From Pictodentalium vernedei (lineage: Eukaryota > Mollusca > Scaphopoda > Dentaliida > Dentaliidae): a stretch of DNA of 64,000 nucleotides. Shown one piece after another: positions 61,059 through 64,000 of this stretch (the first letter of the stretch is position 1; every line of letters begins with the position of its first letter). The position numbers and the translations under genes were made by a program. The notes below the pieces were generated by a model, which saw only the letters and a list, made by a program, of their open reading frames with translations, made no database searches and had not been told where the DNA came from. Where the stretch lies: NCBI GenBank assembly GCA_031216915.1, contig CM062294.1, positions 34,053,128 to 34,117,127 of the forward strand. Reading direction: 5' to 3'.

Positions 61059-62371
61059 TAGGTGTGATTCAGATAATAATTCTACCTCTGCCATAGTGAG
61101 GTTCTACCTCTGCCATTATCAGGTGAGGTTCAAATAACACCTCTACCCAGGGGGTTGGGCTTGGCTTCCATCAGGAAGAAAACAACAATGACTGTTTTAG
61201 GTGAGATTCAACATTCATTTGTTACATGCAGGTGTGATTCAGATAATAATTCTACCTCTGCCATAGTCAGGTTCTACCTGTGCCATTATCAGGTGAGGTT
61301 CAAATAACACCTCCGCCCAGGGGGTTGGGCTTGGCTTCCATCAGGAAGAAAATAACAATGACTGTTTTAGGTGAGATTCAACATTCATTTGTTATGTGTG
61401 GTTCAGATTTTAATTCTACCTCTGCCATAGTCAGGTTCTACCTCTGCCATTATCAGGTGGGGTTCAAATAACACGTCTACCCGGGGGGTTGGTCTTCGCT
61501 TCCATCAGGAAGAAAACAACAATGACTGTTTTAGGTGAGATTCAACATTCATCTTTTAGGTGTGATTCAGATAATAATTCTACCTCTGCCATAGTCAGGT
61601 TCTACCTCTGCCATTATCAGGTGAGGTTCAAATAACACCTCCGCCTAGGGGGTTGGGCTTGGCTTCCATCAGGAATAAAACAACAATGACTGTTTTAGGT
61701 GAGATTCAACATTCATTTGTTATGTCTGATTCAGATTCTACTTCTGCCATAGGCAGGTTCTACCTCTGCCATTATCAGGTGAGGTTCAAATAACACCTCT
61801 ACCCGGGGGTTGGGCTTGGCTTCCATCTGGAAGAAAACAACAATGACTGTTTTAGGTGAGATTCAACATTCATCTGTTAGGTGTGATTCCGATAATAATT
61901 CTACCTCTGCCATAGTCAGGTTCTACCTCTGCCATTATCAGGTGAGGTTCAAATAACACCTCCGCCCAGGGAGTTGGGCTTGGCTTCCATCAGGAAGAAA
62001 ATAACAATGACTGTTTTAGGTGAGATTCAACATTCATTTGTTATGTGTGATTCAGATTTTAATTCTACCTCTGCCATAGTCAGGTTCTACCTCTGCCATT
62101 ATCAGGTGAGGTTCAAATAACACCTCTACCCGGGGGGTTGGGCTTGGCTTTCATCAGGAAGAAAACAACAATGACTGTTTTAGGTGAAATTCAACACTCA
62201 TCTGTTAGGTGTGATTCAGATAATAATTCTACCTCTGCCATAGTCAGGTTCTACCTCTGCCATTATCAGGTGAGGTTCAAAAAACACCTCCGAACCGGGG
62301 GTTGGGGTTGGCTTCCATCAGGAAGAAAACAACAATGACTGTTTTAGGTGAGATTCAACATTCATCTTTAA

Positions 62372-62685
62372 CAGTTAAAACTAGAAGTCCTGTCATGAAA
62401 TGCGCACAAATAGCACGTTGATATGCGCGTTAATGCACGCGTTATGGCCCAAGTAAAGCTATCAAATTCTGTACATACGGCCTGTGCACAAGCAATGTTT
62501 CAGCCAATGGACCTCCGGGTAAACCGGAGGACCATTGGCAGAAACATTGCATGTGTTTGCTATGAGTAACCAGGAGAACCTGCCGTGCTTTGGATGCCAT
62601 TCGATATGGGAGTTGCGTGTAATTCCAACGCACAATTAAGCCTAGATAAGCGCACTATTCGTGACAGGACTTTTAGTTTTAACTG
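62372..62685. mobile_element. MITE copy 28 (class gamma)
   Basis: 35,069 bp downstream of copy 8. Private TTAATGCACGCG. Footprint derivative TACATTTA at 62850-62857. Confidence 0.9.
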
Positions 62686-63839
62686 TAGGTGTGATTCAGA
62701 TAATAATTCTACCTCTGCCATAGTCAGGTTCTACCTCTGCCATTATCAGGTGAGGTTCAAATAACACCTCTATCCAGGGGGTTGGGCTTGGATTCCATCA
62801 GGAAGAAAACAACAATGACTGTTTTAGGTGAGATTCAACATTCATTTGTTACATTTAGGTGTGATTCAGATAATAATTCTACCTCTGCCATAGTCAGGTT
62901 CTACCTCTGCCATTATCAGGTGAGGTTCGAATAACACCTCTACCCAGGGGGTTGGGCTTGGTTTCCATCAGGAAGAAAACAACAATGACTGTTTTAGGTG
63001 AGATTCAACATTCTTTTGTTATGTGCGGTTCAGATAATAATTCTACCTCTGCCATAGTCAGGTTCTACCTCTGCCATTATCAGGTGAGGTTCAAATAACA
63101 CCTCTACCCGGGGGGTTGGGCTTGGCTTCCATCAGGAAGAAAACAACAATGACTGTTTTAGGTGAGATTCAACATTCATCTGTTAGGTGTGATTCAGATA
63201 ATAATTCTACCTCTGTCATAGTCAGGTTCTACCTCTGCCATTATAAGGTGAGGTTCAAATAACACCTCCGCCCAGGGGGTTGGGCTTGGCTTCCATCAGA
63301 AAGAAAATAACAATGACTGTTTTAGGTGAGATTCAACAATCATTTGTTATGTGTGATTCAGATTTTAATTCTACCTCTGCCATAGTCAGGTTCTACCTCT
63401 GCCATTATCAGGTGAGGTTCAAATAACACCTCTACCCGGGGGGTTGGGCTTGGCTTCCATCAGGAAGAAAACAACAATGACTGTTTTAGGTGAGATTCAA
63501 CATTCATCTGTTAGGTGTGATTCAGATAATAATTCTACCTCTGCCATAGTCAGGTTCTACCTCTGCCATTATCAGGTGAGGTTCAAATAACTCCTCCGCC
63601 CAGGGGTTGGCTTGGCTTCCATCAGGAAGAAAACAACAATGACTGTTTTAGGTGAGATTCAACATTCAGCTGTTAGGTGTTATTCAGATAATAATTCTAC
63701 CTCTGCCATAGTCAGGTTCTACGTCTGCCATTATCAGGTGAGGTTCAAATAACACCTCTGAACCGGGGGTTGGGCTTGGCTTCCATCAGGAAGAAAACAA
63801 CAATGATTGTTTTAGGTGAGATTCAACATTCATCTGTTG

Positions 63840-64000
63840 CAATTAAAACTAGAAGTCCTGTCATGAAATGCGCACAAATAGCACGTTGATATGCGCGTTA
63901 ATGTACGCGTTATGGTCCAACTAAAGCTATCAAATTCTGTACATACGGCCTGTGCACAAGCAATGTTTCAGCCAATGGACCTCCGGGTAACCCGGAGGAC
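63840..64000. mobile_element. MITE copy 29, cut by the window end (class alpha, CAATT end)
   Basis: 35,069 bp downstream of copy 9. The first 161 bp are present, reaching into the central palindrome. Continuation beyond the window is expected. Confidence 0.88.

Larger units (their letters stand above)
58955..63839 (+). repeat. 4,885 bp higher-order unit, instance 5
   Basis: Spacings 1790, 1627, 1468. It corresponds to instance 2 at an offset of 35,069 bp. Confidence 0.85.
14100..64000 (+). repeat. Satellite array, 164 bp monomer, roughly 250 monomers
   Basis: Head-to-tail monomers of 164 bp (for example 15108-15271) continue to the window end. The monomer contains a 22 bp near-duplication (TTCTACCTCTGCCATAGTCA and TTCTACCTCTGCCATTATCA, each followed by GG), a G-rich block GGGGGTTGGGCTTGG and three AGGTGNGRTTCA motifs. 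Over much of the array two subtypes alternate. One has CTCCGCCCAG, AAAATAACAATG and TTATGTGTG with GATTTTAATTC. The other has CTCTACCCGG, AAAACAACAATG and TTAGGTGTG with GATAATAATTC. Some monomers lack 6 bp (GATTCTACC) and others have 6 extra bp (TACATGTA). Monomer number is an estimate from length after removing the 314 bp insertions. Open frames of 60-113 codons recur only because the repeat recurs, and 164 bp does not preserve frame from one monomer to the next. Confidence 0.98.

Noticed and set aside
19535..62338. Many 63-66 codon plus-strand frames (MPLSGEVQ..., MGLASIRKK...) repeated through the array
   Set aside because: They are the same stretch of the satellite read again and again. 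The 164 bp period does not keep frame, starts are often GTG or TTG, and the amino-acid differences are just random monomer variants.
14100..64000. CRISPR-like array
   Set aside because: Repeats are contiguous 164 bp monomers without unique spacers, and the context is clearly eukaryotic.
14100..64000. CENP-B box that would mark the satellite as centromeric
   Set aside because: I looked for TTCG-N4-A-N2-CGGG in the monomer and the MITE. The nearest, TTCGTGACAGGACTT in the MITE end, lacks the CGGG half. Centromeric function remains open but is not shown.

Overview
This window is eukaryotic repeat DNA, most likely from an invertebrate animal. I see no intact host protein-coding gene, no rRNA or tRNA gene and no bacterial operon structure. 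The animal assignment is inference. It rests on decayed endonuclease/reverse-transcriptase retrotransposons of the Jockey/CR1 kind (one with a 2A-like peptide motif), long minisatellites, a Tc1/mariner-type non-autonomous element and a very large tandem satellite. The species cannot be named from sequence alone.

Layout. (1) 1-755: the decayed 3' end of a non-LTR retrotransposon on the minus strand. (2) 755-2638: a candidate non-autonomous element whose core is 11 copies of a ~145 bp minisatellite. (3) 3062-6284, possibly up to 6758: a decayed minus-strand non-LTR retrotransposon with, in coding order, a 2A-like motif, AP-endonuclease, reverse transcriptase with FTDD in place of FADD, and a C-terminal Cys/His motif. 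(4) 6285-7955: mostly unassigned, with short tandem duplications. (5) 7955-10503: a second decayed minus-strand non-LTR retrotransposon of another family, 5'-complete in outline and 3'-truncated. (6) 10504-14100: clustered short repeats, plus a long-terminal-inverted-repeat element (13082-14045) that appears to sit in a TTAA target. (7) 14100 to the end of the window: about 50 kb of satellite with a 164 bp monomer, roughly 250 monomers by length.

The satellite is the notable part. A 314 bp element with inverted termini starting CAGTTAAAACT and a 59 bp central palindrome occurs 29 times, 28 complete and one cut by the window end. Every copy has the same orientation and sits at the same TA dinucleotide of the monomer, with the TA duplicated. 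The monomer immediately downstream of every complete copy carries, at that same TA, the 8-mer TACATGTA or a one-base derivative. This is the footprint expected from Tc1-type excision. The array therefore holds empty, filled and excised states of one site. Element-to-element spacings follow a small set of values (1468, 1627, 1790, 2287 bp and a few others). They define nested higher-order repeats: 164 bp monomers in two alternating subtypes, element-bounded blocks of 7, 8, 9 or 12 monomers, a 4,885 bp three-element unit, and a 10,111 bp tandem duplication. The simplest history is one insertion, local duplication, excision of one neighbour, then repeated segmental amplification. All short open frames inside the array are by-products of the repeat.
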